DNA of 64,000 nucleotides from Varibaculum prostatecancerukia (GCF_943169825.2 NZ_OW968402.1:744001-808000), one strand, 5' to 3'. Counted from the first letter of the stretch, positions 26,718-36,825 are shown. Notes: generated by a model not told the origin, from the letters alone. Program-made: numbers and translations.

Positions 26718-29222
26718 ATGGTAGCGAGAAAAAATAGCAAGAAACAGAACTCCGGCGCCCCGCTGAATGATAGTTCGCGGGTGCGCGATGGGGTAGCTTT
26801 CTTACTTATTGCCCTGGCCACTATGTCGGCGCTAACCGAATGGTTCTCTATGGACGCCCTCGCTACTCGCGCTTTGCATCACCTAGCGGCGGGACTACTG
26901 GGCATTTACAGTATTATTGCTCCTCTACTTTTAGTTTGGGCGGCGATTAGCCTATTTCGTAACCGGGATCCGGAAAACTCCCAGCTGCATATTTTACTGG
27001 GCGCAATCGGGATAGGAGCCGCGTTAACCGGAATCACCCATGTAGCCTGTTCTAGCCCGGCTATCAGCGATTTTATGACGATCGAAAAATCGGGCGGTAT
27101 CTTGGGGTGGCTATTTGGGCACCCGCTGCAGATTCTAGTTTCCCCGGTAGGCGCGGTAATCCTGCTGCTATTGTTGGGACTATATTCTTTGCTGATTGCT
27201 ACTAATACTTCTCTGGCCAGTGCTTTCGAGGCGGTGCGTGCCCTGAGCAAGCGAATTAAAGACAAGATTTCTACGGGTGAAGACGATTCCTCGAGCGAAG
27301 AGGACGCCGCCGGAACGGGCAGTGAAAGCCCGGAGGACGAGGCACCTCCCACCCGGCGGCTGAAGCGTTGGGAACGGATGGCGGCGGCTACAGAAAATCA
27401 AGACCAAGAAGAAACCGAGCCCGCTACCAGCGTTTTAACCCCGCAAGACGCGTCCTCGAAACCGAAAACAAATGGGCGAACCAGCCGCTTGAAACTGCCT
27501 GCTGACGCGGAAGAAACCGAGGTGTTAAGTCAGGGCAAACCCGCAGCTACCGGGAAAGATAATAAAGACCAGTCCAACGAGCAAACCGCACTGTTATTGC
27601 CGGGTGCCGGTAACAGCGGCATGAAACTGGCTGATGGACAAACCTATGAGCTTCCCGGGGAGGAACTGCTGGTCAAGGGGAAGCCTCATAAGGTACGTTC
27701 TCAAGCTAATGACCGGGTCGTATCTGCCCTTGAGGAAGTGTTCGCCGAGTTCGGGGTGGATGTGGAAGTTACCGGGTTCTCTCGCGGACCTACGGTTACC
27801 CGCTACGAGCTGGAACTGGGGCCAGGGGTAAAAGTAGAGAAAATTACTAACCTCAAAAACAATATTGCCTACGCGGTGGCCAGCGCGGATGTACGGATTT
27901 TATCTCCGATTCCCGGAAAGAGCGCCATCGGAATCGAGATTCCCAATACTGACCGGGAAATCGTGGCGCTCGGCGACGTGTTGCGCTCGGCGGCGGCACA
28001 CCACTCCACCCATCCGTTAATGGTAGGGGTAGGCAAAGACGTAGAGGGTGGATATGTAGTTACCAACCTGGCGAAGACCCCGCACCTGTTAGTGGCGGGA
28101 GCAACCGGGTCTGGTAAATCGTCCTTCGTAAACGCCATGATTACTTCCCTGTTGATGCGAGCCACCCCCGAGCAGGTGCGCTTGATCCTAGTAGACCCCA
28201 AGCGGGTGGAACTCAGTATTTACCAGGGGATTCCTCATCTAATTACCCCGATTATTACCGATCCCAAGAAAGCGGCAGAAGCCCTGGAGTGGGCGGTTAA
28301 AGAAATGGATCACCGCTACAACGATATGGCCAACTTTGGGCATAAACATATCGATTCTTTCAATCAGGCCGTGCGGGAAGGGGCAGTAGTGCCCCCTCCG
28401 GGATCTGAAAGGGAAATCAACCCCTACCCCTACCTGTTAATCGTGGTGGACGAGTTGGCCGATATGATGATGGTCGCTCCCCGCGATGTAGAGGCTTCTA
28501 TCCAGCGCATCACCCAGTTGGGGCGGGCAGCCGGAATTCACTTGGTAGTGGCTACCCAGCGCCCCTCAGTAGACGTGGTTACCGGCATTATTAAAGCCAA
28601 TATTCCCTCTCGGCTGGCCTTCGCCACCTCTTCAATCACGGATTCGCGCACGATTTTGGATCAAGGTGGCGCCGAAGCCTTAATCGGTCAAGGTGACTCC
28701 CTCTATCTGCCGGCCGGAACCCCTAAACCGATGCGTATCCAAGGCGCCTGGGTGGGCGAGGACGAAATTCAACGGGTCGTGGACGCGGTGAAAGCGCAGG
28801 CCAGTCCGGAATATCGCGAGGATGTAATCGTTAAAGAAGAAGATAAGCCGAAAGTTGCTGAAGATATTGGCGACGACCTGGATGACCTGTTGGAGGCAGC
28901 ACAACTGGTGATAAATACCCAGTTGGGTTCGACTTCCATGCTGCAGCGTAAACTGCGGGTGGGATTTGCCCGTGCCGGCAGGTTAATGGATCTGCTGGAA
29001 TCTCGGGAAATCGTAGGGCCTTCTCAGGGTTCTAAAGCCCGAGAAGTGCTGGTATCGCCGGAAGAATTACCTAAAGTGTTGGCCATGTTGCGAGGAGAAA
29101 CCCCGGCGGCACCGGCAGTGGATTCTTCTGTAGACGATGGCGCCGGGAGTGCAGAAGAACCTCCGTTAGAGGAAGTGGAAGCCGACAGTGATGAGGACGC
29201 CTGGGAGCTAACCGGACGCTAA
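26718..29222 (+). CDS. ftsK: DNA translocase FtsK
   Basis: The 834-residue protein has four membrane helices in the first 170 residues, a charged Pro/Glu/Thr-rich linker (about 175-290), a RecA-like motor with Walker A Gly-Ala-Thr-Gly-Ser-Gly-Lys467-Ser, Walker B Val-Val-Asp-Glu-Leu-Ala-Asp, and a C-terminal winged-helix gamma domain (about 720-790) followed by an acidic tail. FtsK pumps chromosome ends through the closing septum toward dif and activates XerCD. ATG 26718 starts 101 bases after the PfkB-like gene. It is followed by pgsA, the usual order in actinobacteria. Confidence 0.95.
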   Translation: MVARKNSKKQNSGAPLNDSSRVRDGVAFLLIALATMSALTEWFSMDALATRALHHLAAGLLGIYSIIAPLLLVWAAISLFRNRDPENSQLHILLGAIGIGAALTGITHVACSSPAISDFMTIEKSGGILGWLFGHPLQILVSPVGAVILLLLLGLYSLLIATNTSLASAFEAVRALSKRIKDKISTGEDDSSSEEDAAGTGSESPEDEAPPTRRLKRWERMAAATENQDQEETEPATSVLTPQDASSKPKTNGRTSRLKLPADAEETEVLSQGKPAATGKDNKDQSNEQTALLLPGAGNSGMKLADGQTYELPGEELLVKGKPHKVRSQANDRVVSALEEVFAEFGVDVEVTGFSRGPTVTRYELELGPGVKVEKITNLKNNIAYAVASADVRILSPIPGKSAIGIEIPNTDREIVALGDVLRSAAAHHSTHPLMVGVGKDVEGGYVVTNLAKTPHLLVAGATGSGKSSFVNAMITSLLMRATPEQVRLILVDPKRVELSIYQGIPHLITPIITDPKKAAEALEWAVKEMDHRYNDMANFGHKHIDSFNQAVREGAVVPPPGSEREINPYPYLLIVVDELADMMMVAPRDVEASIQRITQLGRAAGIHLVVATQRPSVDVVTGIIKANIPSRLAFATSSITDSRTILDQGGAEALIGQGDSLYLPAGTPKPMRIQGAWVGEDEIQRVVDAVKAQASPEYREDVIVKEEDKPKVAEDIGDDLDDLLEAAQLVINTQLGSTSMLQRKLRVGFARAGRLMDLLESREIVGPSQGSKAREVLVSPEELPKVLAMLRGETPAAPAVDSSVDDGAGSAEEPPLEEVEADSDEDAWELTGR

Positions 29223-29272
29223 GCACCTATAATCCGTTTTAAGAGCGCAGAAATCTATTAGGGTAGTAGTTG

Positions 29273-30694
29273 ATGGAAAGCAAAGAGAAACCCGCAGCTT
29301 CTTCGGAAACTTGGCGGAAAAAAATCCCGAACCTGCTTACAGTGTTGCGCATTATCCTGGTGCCGGTATTTATCGCCTTGATGATCGCGCAGTTTCTGCA
29401 GGGGACAGTAACCTTACTGATTATTGCGCTAGTGGTATTTTGCGTGGCCGCCTATACCGATCATTTAGACGGCAAATTGGCTCGCCGCTGGGGGGTGGTC
29501 AGCGATTTCGGGAAACTGGTTGACCCGATTGCCGATAAAGCCCTGATGATTTCGGCTTTCGTTTTACTTTCTCTTTTTCAGAATCTGTGGTGGTGGTTTA
29601 CCGCAGTAGTAATTTTGCGAGAGGTAGCGGTTACCCTGCTACGGATGTATCTGCTGCGTTCAGGAGTGGTATTACCTGCCTCTAAGGGCGGGAAAATCAA
29701 AACCAGTCTACAGATTTTAATGGTCTTCTTGTGGATGCTGGCCGGAATTTGCTACCCCTTCAATACTCAGGTGGGCGTAGTGGTTATGTATTTGGCGATA
29801 GCCGCCCTAATCGCCGCGTTTGTCGCCACGGTTCTTTCCGGAATGGTCTATTTCCTGGACGCCCATGACAACCATAAAGAGCAAGCGAAAACTGCCGACG
29901 ATCAGGATAAGTCTGCAGAGGCAGACGAATCCGCAGCGGAGGAGGACTCCGAAGAAACGGACAAATCTGCTGAAGCAGACCTTGCTGCGGAAAAGGACGA
30001 GCAGGCTGCGGAAAAGCCCCTAAAGCGGCGGCGTAGAAGGAAAAACCGTGCCCACAAGCACGCCAAGATCGGTAAAGGCGCGGCAGAGCTCAAATCGAAG
30101 GAGAAAGCCGCGGCAGTGGACGCAGACGGGGAAACTGACTCTAGTGATGAGGGCGCAGAAGAAGACCAAGACCTGATCGATGACTTCGCAGGTTTTAAAA
30201 AGACCTGGATCCCTCGGAAGAAACCGGGTGAAGTCAAGCCCGAGACCGATAAAGCGGCGGAAGAAACCGCCACGGTAGAGCCGGTTTCAGTAGCAGAAAA
30301 ATCTGCGGACGATAGCAAAAACGCCCCCAAAGTCACTAAGAGTGCTGAGAGTGCAGAAAAGACCTCGGTAACAGCGGGCGGGGAGCATAAAGCTAAGTTC
30401 CCCTCGCGCAGACAACGGCGCGAGCAGCAAAAAGTCCAGGAAAATAAGGACGCAGAAGCAGAGGGAGACTTAGCCGAGGAATCCTCGAAAAGTTCTATCC
30501 CGCAGGCAGTGGTAAATATCCCGGATCCAGCTGCCAGTGGCGCTGCAGCTAAGAATAGTGAAGACATCCTCGCAGATGAGAATAATCCGGAGGAAGAAGC
30601 CGATATCGAAAAAAGTCCCGAGCTGAAAGATAAGGCCGAGGGGTCCCGTTTTGCTTTTAGTCGCTCCGAGATGCGGCGACGGAAGAAAGAATAA
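29273..30694 (+). CDS. pgsA: CDP-alcohol phosphatidyltransferase (PgsA) with long charged tail
   Basis: The first 200 of 473 residues are a membrane CDP-diacylglycerol-glycerol-3-phosphate 3-phosphatidyltransferase: the signature Asp63-x-x-Asp-Gly-x-x-Ala-Arg followed by Gly-x-x-x-Asp-x-x-x-Asp is complete, with several helices around it. It makes phosphatidylglycerol phosphate, the precursor of the phosphatidylglycerol used by LysX and by cardiolipin synthase. The remaining about 270 residues are Lys-, Glu-, Asp-, Ala- and Ser-rich with no hydrophobic segment, so probably disordered and cytoplasmic. Normal PgsA proteins are about 180-200 residues. ATG 29273 is preferred over the preceding in-frame TTG 29270. 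It follows ftsK by 50 bases. Confidence 0.9.
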   Translation: MESKEKPAASSETWRKKIPNLLTVLRIILVPVFIALMIAQFLQGTVTLLIIALVVFCVAAYTDHLDGKLARRWGVVSDFGKLVDPIADKALMISAFVLLSLFQNLWWWFTAVVILREVAVTLLRMYLLRSGVVLPASKGGKIKTSLQILMVFLWMLAGICYPFNTQVGVVVMYLAIAALIAAFVATVLSGMVYFLDAHDNHKEQAKTADDQDKSAEADESAAEEDSEETDKSAEADLAAEKDEQAAEKPLKRRRRRKNRAHKHAKIGKGAAELKSKEKAAAVDADGETDSSDEGAEEDQDLIDDFAGFKKTWIPRKKPGEVKPETDKAAEETATVEPVSVAEKSADDSKNAPKVTKSAESAEKTSVTAGGEHKAKFPSRRQRREQQKVQENKDAEAEGDLAEESSKSSIPQAVVNIPDPAASGAAAKNSEDILADENNPEEEADIEKSPELKDKAEGSRFAFSRSEMRRRKKE

Positions 30695-30865
30695 TAGGGT
30701 AGCCAAATAGGTCACTAGGGTGTGAACACCCGCACTTTTTTCGCTTAAGGGAATGAAAAAATGGGTAGCGGTGTTGAAATAAGCGTGAATGGAAGAGAGT
30801 ATCGAAGGAAGAGCTCGGTGGGCAGTTCCAAGCCTGTGGGTGTCCAGCCAAGAGGGGGATATGCT

Positions 30866-31186
30866 ATGGATATGACGGAAAAGAACGCAGGGAACAAGAC
30901 TCCCTTGCTACGCGAAGAGATCGGACAAGTTTTGCGGATGGTGCGCCGATCCCAGGGGCGTACTTTGCGGGAAGTTTCTACCAGTGCCCAGGTGTCTTTG
31001 GGGTATCTATCCGAGGTTGAGCGGGGACAAAAAGAGGCATCTTCGGAACTGCTGTCTGCTATTTGTAAAGCCCTAGAGGTGCCGATGGCGATGGTACTGC
31101 GGGAAGTGTCTTTGCGGGTAGCTGTGGCCGAAGGTCTATCAGTGCGCCGCCAGGTTCCGGAAGTACCGGTACATTCGGTAGTTTAG
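30866..31186 (+). CDS. clgR: ClgR-type helix-turn-helix regulator
   Basis: The 106-residue protein is an XRE-family regulator with the ClgR hallmark Thr-Leu-Arg-Glu-Val-Ser and [12 protein letters not shown]. ClgR in actinobacteria activates clp protease and stress genes. ATG 30866 is chosen because AGAGGGGG lies 7 bases upstream; the frame continues 35 codons further up but that part has no such site. It lies between pgsA and DUF3046-recA, its conserved place in the phylum. The C-terminal end after residue 95 is short and non-conserved. Confidence 0.9.
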   Translation: MDMTEKNAGNKTPLLREEIGQVLRMVRRSQGRTLREVSTSAQVSLGYLSEVERGQKEASSELLSAICKALEVPMAMVLREVSLRVAVAEGLSVRRQVPEVPVHSVV

Positions 31187-31190
31187 CCAG

Positions 31191-31472
31191 GTGAAACGGT
31201 CTGAATTCAACAACGCCCTGAAAGCTGTCTTTGGGCAGGCTTTCGGGGCGTCACTACTTTCTGATCTTTATTTACCAGATTTGCATGCTACTCCGGTCGA
31301 AGCTTTAGCCCAGGGGAAAGATCCCCAGCAGGTTTGGGATTTATTGCTTGTGCAAACAGATAGTGATCCCGACTTGCGTTTCATTCACCGCGCTGACCGG
31401 CGCGCTTTAAATGAACTAATGCGAAAAGGGCTGCTCAGAGGGGATGCTGGCGAATTTAACTCCGGGAAGTAA
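31191..31472 (+). CDS. DUF3046 family protein
   Basis: The 93-residue protein matches the small actinobacterial DUF3046 family: an N-terminal Arg-x-Glu-Phe segment, Phe-Gly-x-Ala-Phe, Ala-Gln-Gly-Lys-Asp-Pro-x-x-Val-Trp in the middle. Its gene is almost always found just upstream of recA in actinobacteria. It runs about 25 residues past the usual 60-70, with a tail of charged residues. The GTG start at 31191 is 4 bases after the clgR stop, so both are on one transcript. Function unknown. Confidence 0.88.
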   Translation: MKRSEFNNALKAVFGQAFGASLLSDLYLPDLHATPVEALAQGKDPQQVWDLLLVQTDSDPDLRFIHRADRRALNELMRKGLLRGDAGEFNSGK

Positions 31473-31556
31473 TTCGGGGATGCCGGGATTTTTGGGGAGG
31501 GCGCAAGCAGCTTAGCGCTTCGTTTATCTTCGTTTTGTTCTTTCCCGGTGTTTCAT

Positions 31557-31585
31557 TTGTCGAACATCTGTTCGCTAGGTAGAGT
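31557..31585 (+). promoter_or_regulatory. recA promoter overlapping an SOS (LexA) box
   Basis: TCGAACATCTGTTCGC (31560-31575) matches the actinobacterial LexA box TCGAAC-N4-GTTCGA at 11 of 12 positions. TTGTCG (31557-31562) and TAGAGT (31580-31585), 17 bases apart, form a plausible sigma-70 promoter whose spacer holds the box, so LexA binding would block RNA polymerase. The promoter is about 170 bases upstream of the recA ATG, leaving a leader with no recognised structure. Confidence 0.85.
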
Positions 31586-31754
31586 TGTACCCAGACGCGC
31601 AGTAAACGATATTTCCCCAAGGGATTATCGCCAAACTGTAAAGCGTATTTGGCCATACGTAGCGTTAGCTTGGCTCCTCGGAGAGGGGAACCCCAAGCCA
31701 GAAAACCAGGCCAGCCTATTAACCGTTCGGAGAGAACCAGAGAGGATCGAAACC

Positions 31755-32828
31755 ATGGCAAAGAAGACCGCAAAACGGCAGGTAAATGCAGGCGGAAATC
31801 GCGAGCAAGCTCTAGATATGGCGCTAGCGGCGATAGATAAACAGTTCGGAAAAGGCTCAGTGATGCGCCTGGGGGAAAACACCCATCGCCAGGTAGAGGT
31901 GATCTCTACTGGTTCAGTGGCGCTAGACATTGCCTTAGGGGTAGGTGGCTTGCCGCGCGGACGCATTGTAGAAATTTATGGCCCGGAATCCTCCGGTAAA
32001 ACTACGGTGGCTTTGCATGCGGTAGCAGCGGCGCAAAAAGCCGGGGGGAATGCCGCTTTTATTGACGCCGAGCACGCCCTGGATCCCGAATATGCCAAGA
32101 AGCTCGGGGTAAACACCGATGAGCTGCTAGTTGCTCAGCCAGACACTGGGGAGCAAGCACTGGAAATCGCCGATATGCTGGTGCGTTCCGGGGGAATCGA
32201 TATTTTAGTTATCGACTCGGTAGCAGCCCTAGTTCCCAAAGCGGAAATCGATGGGGAAATGGGGGACTCCCACGTGGGACTGCAGGCTCGGTTAATGAGC
32301 CAGGCGCTGCGGAAAATGACTGGGGCGCTTTCTGCCACCGGCACCACCGCAATTTTCATTAACCAGCTACGGGAAAAGATCGGAGTTTTCTTCGGATCCC
32401 CGGAGACCACCACCGGTGGTAAAGCGCTCAAGTTCTATGCCTCAGTCCGGATCGATGTGCGACGCATTGAAACCTTGAAAGACTCCTCGGGACCGATTGG
32501 TTCGCGTACCCGGGCGAAAGTGGTAAAGAACAAGATGGCTCCACCTTTCAAGACCGCCGAATTTGACTTGATGTATGGAGAGGGAATTTCTCGCGAAGCC
32601 TCCATAATTGACTTGGCTACCGATCTGGGGATTATCCGCAAGTCGGGCGCCTGGTACACCTACGAGGGTGACCAACTGGGGCAAGGTAAAGAAAACGTGC
32701 GGCAATATCTGAAAGATAATACGGAACTTGCCAATGAAATCGAAGAGAAAATCCTCAAAGCGGTGGGCATTATTCAAGAGGATGATGCTGAGGACGCCGG
32801 GGAATCAGCTGGAGATATCGCCAAGTAA
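31755..32828 (+). CDS. recA: recombinase RecA
   Basis: The 357-residue protein is full-length RecA: Walker A Gly-Pro-Glu-Ser-Ser-Gly-Lys-Thr at 76-83, the Val-Ile-Asp-Ser Walker B region, and the conserved loop 2 and C-terminal domains. It forms filaments on single-stranded DNA for strand exchange and for LexA self-cleavage. ATG 31755 has AGAGAGG about 9 bases upstream; the open frame reaches 31548 but that extension is not RecA-like. No intein is present. It is followed by recX 17 bases later and preceded by an SOS box. Confidence 0.98.
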   Translation: MAKKTAKRQVNAGGNREQALDMALAAIDKQFGKGSVMRLGENTHRQVEVISTGSVALDIALGVGGLPRGRIVEIYGPESSGKTTVALHAVAAAQKAGGNAAFIDAEHALDPEYAKKLGVNTDELLVAQPDTGEQALEIADMLVRSGGIDILVIDSVAALVPKAEIDGEMGDSHVGLQARLMSQALRKMTGALSATGTTAIFINQLREKIGVFFGSPETTTGGKALKFYASVRIDVRRIETLKDSSGPIGSRTRAKVVKNKMAPPFKTAEFDLMYGEGISREASIIDLATDLGIIRKSGAWYTYEGDQLGQGKENVRQYLKDNTELANEIEEKILKAVGIIQEDDAEDAGESAGDIAK

Positions 32829-32844
32829 CCTGGGCTAAGTCAAG

Positions 32845-33429
32845 ATGGTTAAATATCTCGATCCCGAAAGTGATTTTGGAGCCCCTCGCCGCCGGAAACC
32901 AAACCAGAATCTGGCGGCGAGGCGGCAAAAAAATGCGGAGCTTCCTCGCTCAGAAGCCCTCGAAGCGGCCAGGGAATCCGCATTGCGGGTGCTAGATCAT
33001 ACCGCTGCCTCTAGCGGGCAGATTCGCGAAAAACTCACCAAGGCGGGTTTCTTGCCGGAGATTACCGAAGAAATTGTCACTCGTTTTCTTGAAGTGGGGT
33101 TGCTAGATGACCGCGAATATGCGGCAATGCTGGTGCGTACCCGTTTTCGGGAACGGGGATTAGTGGGGCGAGCCCTCGTCCAAGAGCTAAATCGGAAAGG
33201 GATCGCCCCCAATCTGCAGCAAGAAGCATTAGCGCAGATTACCCCTGAGCAAGAGGTGGAAAGTGTCCAGATGTTGGCGGAAAAGAAAGCTCGTTCGCTG
33301 GGCAATGCTACCTATCCGCAGGCAATGCGGCGGATAGGTTCTTTCTTAGCGCGCAAAGGCTACTCGCCGGCTCAATGTCGCAGCGCAACCAATGCCGCCT
33401 TGGCCGATAGAGATTTTGAAACCGAATAG
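32845..33429 (+). CDS. recX: regulatory protein RecX
   Basis: The 194-residue protein is RecX, which binds RecA filaments and limits their activity. It consists of three-helix repeats; the Tyr-Ala-x-x-Leu-Val-Arg block (around residue 92) and the pattern Arg-x-Lys-Gly-Ile lie in the expected order. About 25 basic N-terminal residues precede the domain. ATG 32845 follows the recA stop by 16 bases, so the two share a message, as in most bacteria. Confidence 0.93.
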   Translation: MVKYLDPESDFGAPRRRKPNQNLAARRQKNAELPRSEALEAARESALRVLDHTAASSGQIREKLTKAGFLPEITEEIVTRFLEVGLLDDREYAAMLVRTRFRERGLVGRALVQELNRKGIAPNLQQEALAQITPEQEVESVQMLAEKKARSLGNATYPQAMRRIGSFLARKGYSPAQCRSATNAALADRDFETE

Positions 33430-33458
33430 ACAGCCGGCACTCGTGCCATGATGGAAGT

Positions 33459-33938
33459 ATGAATCAAGAACTAGATGCGCTGGCGCGCCGCCTACAAGAA
33501 ATTCTCCGTGAAAACAGCTATACGATTGCCTGTGCGGAATCCTTAACCGCCGGGCTGGTCTGCGCTACTCTCTGCGATATTGCGGGCGCCTCTGAGGTGG
33601 TAGCCGGGGGAGTCACCACCTACCAGACTCGCACTAAGAGCGAAGTGTTAGGGGTTTCGCGTTCCCGCTTACAGGAAACCGGAGCGGTAGATCCGGTGGT
33701 AGCGGAACAGATGGCACAAGGAGCCGCGAAATTATTTTCCGCCGACGTCGCCCTCGCTACTACCGGGGTGGCCGGCCCCGGCAGTCAAGATGGGCATAGC
33801 GCCGGTACCGTGTTTATCTCGGTAACTACCCCTGCCGGAGGCGCAACCACGGAACTGTCGCTATCCGGGGATCGTAACCAGATTCGCCTGCAAACGGTGG
33901 CGGCAGTGCTAGAACTGGCTATTGGGGCTTTAAGCTAA
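33459..33938 (+). CDS. cinA: CinA C-terminal family, nicotinamide-nucleotide amidohydrolase-like
   Basis: The 159-residue protein is the stand-alone C-terminal CinA domain (PncC). It carries Ala-Glu-Ser-Leu-Thr-Ala-Gly, the Gly-Gly-Val-Thr-Thr-Tyr segment, and Thr-Gly-Val-Ala-Gly-Pro near residue 105. Family members deamidate nicotinamide mononucleotide to nicotinic acid mononucleotide in NAD salvage. The N-terminal molybdopterin-like domain of two-domain CinA is absent. In many actinobacteria it lies between pgsA and clgR; here it is after recX. Confidence 0.9.
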   Translation: MNQELDALARRLQEILRENSYTIACAESLTAGLVCATLCDIAGASEVVAGGVTTYQTRTKSEVLGVSRSRLQETGAVDPVVAEQMAQGAAKLFSADVALATTGVAGPGSQDGHSAGTVFISVTTPAGGATTELSLSGDRNQIRLQTVAAVLELAIGALS

Positions 33939-33979
33939 GCGCTTATTTATGCTGGGGATTCCTCAGGTAACCTAGAAGC

Positions 33980-35101
33980 GTGGCATACGATTACGAAGAG
34001 CAACTCGGCAAGGCGCAAACTACCCTAGAGAAGATTCGGGCGGTTACGGATCCCGAAAAGTTAGGTGCTCAAATAAAAGAGCTTGAAAAAGCCAGTGTAG
34101 ATCCTAACCTGTGGGATGATCCCGAGCATGCTCAGCAAGTAACTTCGCAGCTTTCGCATCTAAAATCTCGGCTCGACCAGGTTGAACGCTTGGATCAAAG
34201 TGTTGAGGACGCCCAAACCCTAAAAGCTATGGCGGGGGAAGAGTTGGGTAGCGACCGGGAAGAAGTATTAAGTGAACTGCGCTCTCTGCTAGAGAAATTA
34301 AATAAAGAATTAGCCGACCTAGAAGTGCAAACCCTGCTTTCCGGTGAATATGATGAGCGCCGCGCAGTGGTCAGCATTCGCTCCGGAGTAGGCGGAGTTG
34401 ACGCCGCCGATTTTGCGGAAATGCTGCTGCGGATGTATCTACGCTGGGCAGAACGCCACGGCTACCCCACTCAGGTTATGGATACCTCCTATGCGGAAGA
34501 AGCGGGGATAAAATCAGCTACTTTCCAGGTAGACGCGCCCTACGCCTATGGCACTTTATCGGTAGAGGCAGGCACCCACCGTTTGGTACGGCAAAGTCCT
34601 TTCGATAACCAGGCCCGGCGGCAAACTTCCTTTGCCGCGGTGGAAGTGATTCCCCTGATTGAATCCGATGACCATATTGAGATTCCGGAATCAGATTTGC
34701 GGATCGATGTGTTTCGCTCATCTGGTCCGGGTGGACAGTCGGTAAATACTACCGACTCGGCGGTGCGGATGACCCATATTCCCACTGGAATCGTGGTCAG
34801 TATGCAAAACGAGAAATCCCAGATTCAAAACCGGGCAGCGGCGCTTAGGGTGCTGCAGTCCCGATTATTGCAGTTGCGACACGAGGAAGAACAGGCGAAG
34901 AAAAAGGAACTCGCCGGAGAAGTAAAAGCCTCCTGGGGGGACCAAATGCGTTCCTATGTGCTGCACCCTTATAAGATGGTGAAAGATTTACGCACTTTAG
35001 AGGAATCCTCACAGGTAGACGCAGTTCTGGATGGAGATATTGATGCTTTCTTGGATGCGGGGATTCGCTGGCGAAAAGCTCAGGAAGAAAGTGAGAACTA
35101 G
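33980..35101 (+). CDS. prfB: peptide chain release factor 2
   Basis: The 373-residue protein reads UGA and UAA stop codons and releases the peptide. The tripeptide anticodon Ser-Pro-Phe is at 206-208, and the catalytic Gly-Gly-Gln is at 251-253. The reading frame runs uninterrupted from GTG 33980, so the programmed frameshift that regulates RF2 in many bacteria is absent. It lies immediately upstream of ftsE, the common actinobacterial order (prfB-ftsE-ftsX-smpB). Confidence 0.97.
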   Translation: MAYDYEEQLGKAQTTLEKIRAVTDPEKLGAQIKELEKASVDPNLWDDPEHAQQVTSQLSHLKSRLDQVERLDQSVEDAQTLKAMAGEELGSDREEVLSELRSLLEKLNKELADLEVQTLLSGEYDERRAVVSIRSGVGGVDAADFAEMLLRMYLRWAERHGYPTQVMDTSYAEEAGIKSATFQVDAPYAYGTLSVEAGTHRLVRQSPFDNQARRQTSFAAVEVIPLIESDDHIEIPESDLRIDVFRSSGPGGQSVNTTDSAVRMTHIPTGIVVSMQNEKSQIQNRAAALRVLQSRLLQLRHEEEQAKKKELAGEVKASWGDQMRSYVLHPYKMVKDLRTLEESSQVDAVLDGDIDAFLDAGIRWRKAQEESEN

Positions 35102-35209
35102 CACGTCAAGGCACTAAGCCCCCCTTAATCGGCGTGTGAGCGCAAATGGCAAGCCCCTAGGCGCTAAGTTGGTCAGTGCCGGAAGCTTCCAACACATAGT
35201 AGGGGATGC

Positions 35210-35902
35210 ATGATTACTTTTGACGACGTGTCGATGGTGTACAAGCGGGGAGCCCGCCCTGCTCTAGACCATGTGAGCACCAATATCGAACGGGGAGAGT
35301 TTGTGTTCCTGGTGGGTAAATCAGGTTCCGGGAAATCAACTTTCCTGACCATGATTTATCGGGAGAATCGTCCTACCCATGGAAAAGTGACGGTACTAGG
35401 TAAGGACGTGGGCAGGCTGTCCCGCTGGAAGGTACCAAAGCTGCGGCGCCAGATTGGGACTGTGTTCCAAGACTTCCGCTTACTTGACAACAAATCGGTG
35501 CAGGCGAATGTGGCCTTGGCGATGCAGGTGATTGGGCGGCCGCGTCATGCTATAAAAACCGAAGTGCCTCAGGTGTTATCACTGGTGGGGTTGGAAGGCA
35601 AAGAAAAACGGATGCCCTATGAACTATCTGGTGGTGAGCAACAGCGAGTCGCGATTGCCCGCGCGATGGTCAATCGGCCTGAGATATTGCTAGCCGATGA
35701 GCCCACCGGAAACCTAGATCCTAAAACTTCTCTAGGAATTATGCGGCTGCTGGACCGGATTAATCGCGCCGGTACCACCGTGGTGATGGCAACTCACGAT
35801 GATGAAATCGTTGACCAGCTGCGCAAACGAGTAATCGAGTTGGTAGATGGGAAAGTAGTGCGCGACCAGGATCGCGGCGTGTACGGATCGAGTCGTAGCT
35901 AG
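35210..35902 (+). CDS. ftsE: cell-division ATP-binding protein FtsE
   Basis: The 230-residue ABC ATPase has Walker A Gly-Lys-Ser-Gly-Ser-Gly-Lys42-Ser-Thr, the ABC signature Leu-Ser-Gly-Gly-Glu-Gln-Gln, and Walker B Leu-Leu-Ala-Asp-Glu-Pro. Together with FtsX it transmits ATP hydrolysis across the membrane to switch on a peptidoglycan hydrolase at the septum. ATG 35210 follows a purine-rich AGTAGGGGA. It is 8 bases upstream of ftsX. Confidence 0.97.
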   Translation: MITFDDVSMVYKRGARPALDHVSTNIERGEFVFLVGKSGSGKSTFLTMIYRENRPTHGKVTVLGKDVGRLSRWKVPKLRRQIGTVFQDFRLLDNKSVQANVALAMQVIGRPRHAIKTEVPQVLSLVGLEGKEKRMPYELSGGEQQRVAIARAMVNRPEILLADEPTGNLDPKTSLGIMRLLDRINRAGTTVVMATHDDEIVDQLRKRVIELVDGKVVRDQDRGVYGSSRS

Positions 35903-35910
35903 GAGAAAAA

Positions 35911-36825
35911 ATGCGTTTGCGGTTTATTCTCGGCCGAGTATTTTCCGGTCTGGGACACAATATGGCGATGACCATTTCGGTGGTGCTGGTAACTTTCATT
36001 TCCCTGCTGTTTGTAGGGGTGGGCGGCCTGGCGCAAATGCAGGTGGCCGCGATGCAAAAGGAATGGTACGCCAAGGTCGAAGTGAGCGTATATATGTGCG
36101 CTCAGGATGACCAAGTAGCGAACTGTAATGGTCAGGCGGCTACTAAGCGGCAGATTCAAGATGTCAAAGACGAATTAGATCGGGGTACCCTGTCCCAATA
36201 CGTTGACCATTACGAGTTCCAAAATCACCACCAGGTGTACGCGGATTTCCAAAAGCAATATGGCGACACCACTTTGGGGGAGGCCACTAAACCCGAGATG
36301 TTGCCGCAAGCCTTCCGGATAAAAATGAAAGACCCCTCTCAGTACGAGATCGTTTCTGCCCAGTTATCGGGGCAACCTGGGGTAGAACAGGTACAGGATC
36401 AGTCGCAGCTAGTAAAACCGTTAATGAATCTTTTCAGTCAATCGATGCGGATTTCCTGGGGACTGGCTGGGGTAATGGCGATTGCGGCCATCCTGCTGAT
36501 TGTCACTACTATTCGGCTTTCCGCCATGTCGCGGCAGAAAGAAACCGAGATTATGCGGATGGAGGGGGCTTCCGGGCTGTTTATCCAGCTGCCCTTTATG
36601 ATTGAGGGCGCCCTCTGTGCCCTTGTCGGTGCGCTGCTGGCCTGCGGAGCCTTATTCGCGGGGGTGAAATACCTGGTGCAGGGATGGCTGCAAAAAACTA
36701 TTCCCTTTATCCAGTTCGTGAACCTGCGGGAGGTGGCGATTCTTTCCGGAATGATTGTCGCTGCTGCCTTGATTATTTCGATCGTTGCTTCCATTGCTTC
36801 TCTAGCTAAATACGCGAAGGTGTAA
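35911..36825 (+). CDS. ftsX: cell-division permease-like protein FtsX
   Basis: The 304-residue protein has the FtsX topology: one N-terminal helix (about 20-43), a large extracellular loop (about 45-170) with a pair of Cys residues at its start, and three C-terminal helices (about 182-205, 230-255, 275-300). The extracellular loop normally contacts the partner hydrolase. The M23 peptidase encoded next is the obvious partner. Start ATG 35911 has AGGAG 5 bases upstream. Confidence 0.95.
   Translation: MRLRFILGRVFSGLGHNMAMTISVVLVTFISLLFVGVGGLAQMQVAAMQKEWYAKVEVSVYMCAQDDQVANCNGQAATKRQIQDVKDELDRGTLSQYVDHYEFQNHHQVYADFQKQYGDTTLGEATKPEMLPQAFRIKMKDPSQYEIVSAQLSGQPGVEQVQDQSQLVKPLMNLFSQSMRISWGLAGVMAIAAILLIVTTIRLSAMSRQKETEIMRMEGASGLFIQLPFMIEGALCALVGALLACGALFAGVKYLVQGWLQKTIPFIQFVNLREVAILSGMIVAAALIISIVASIASLAKYAKV

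Noticed and set aside
33980-34100. Programmed frameshift in prfB
   Set aside because: The frame is uninterrupted from GTG 33980 with no early TGA and CTT slip site.
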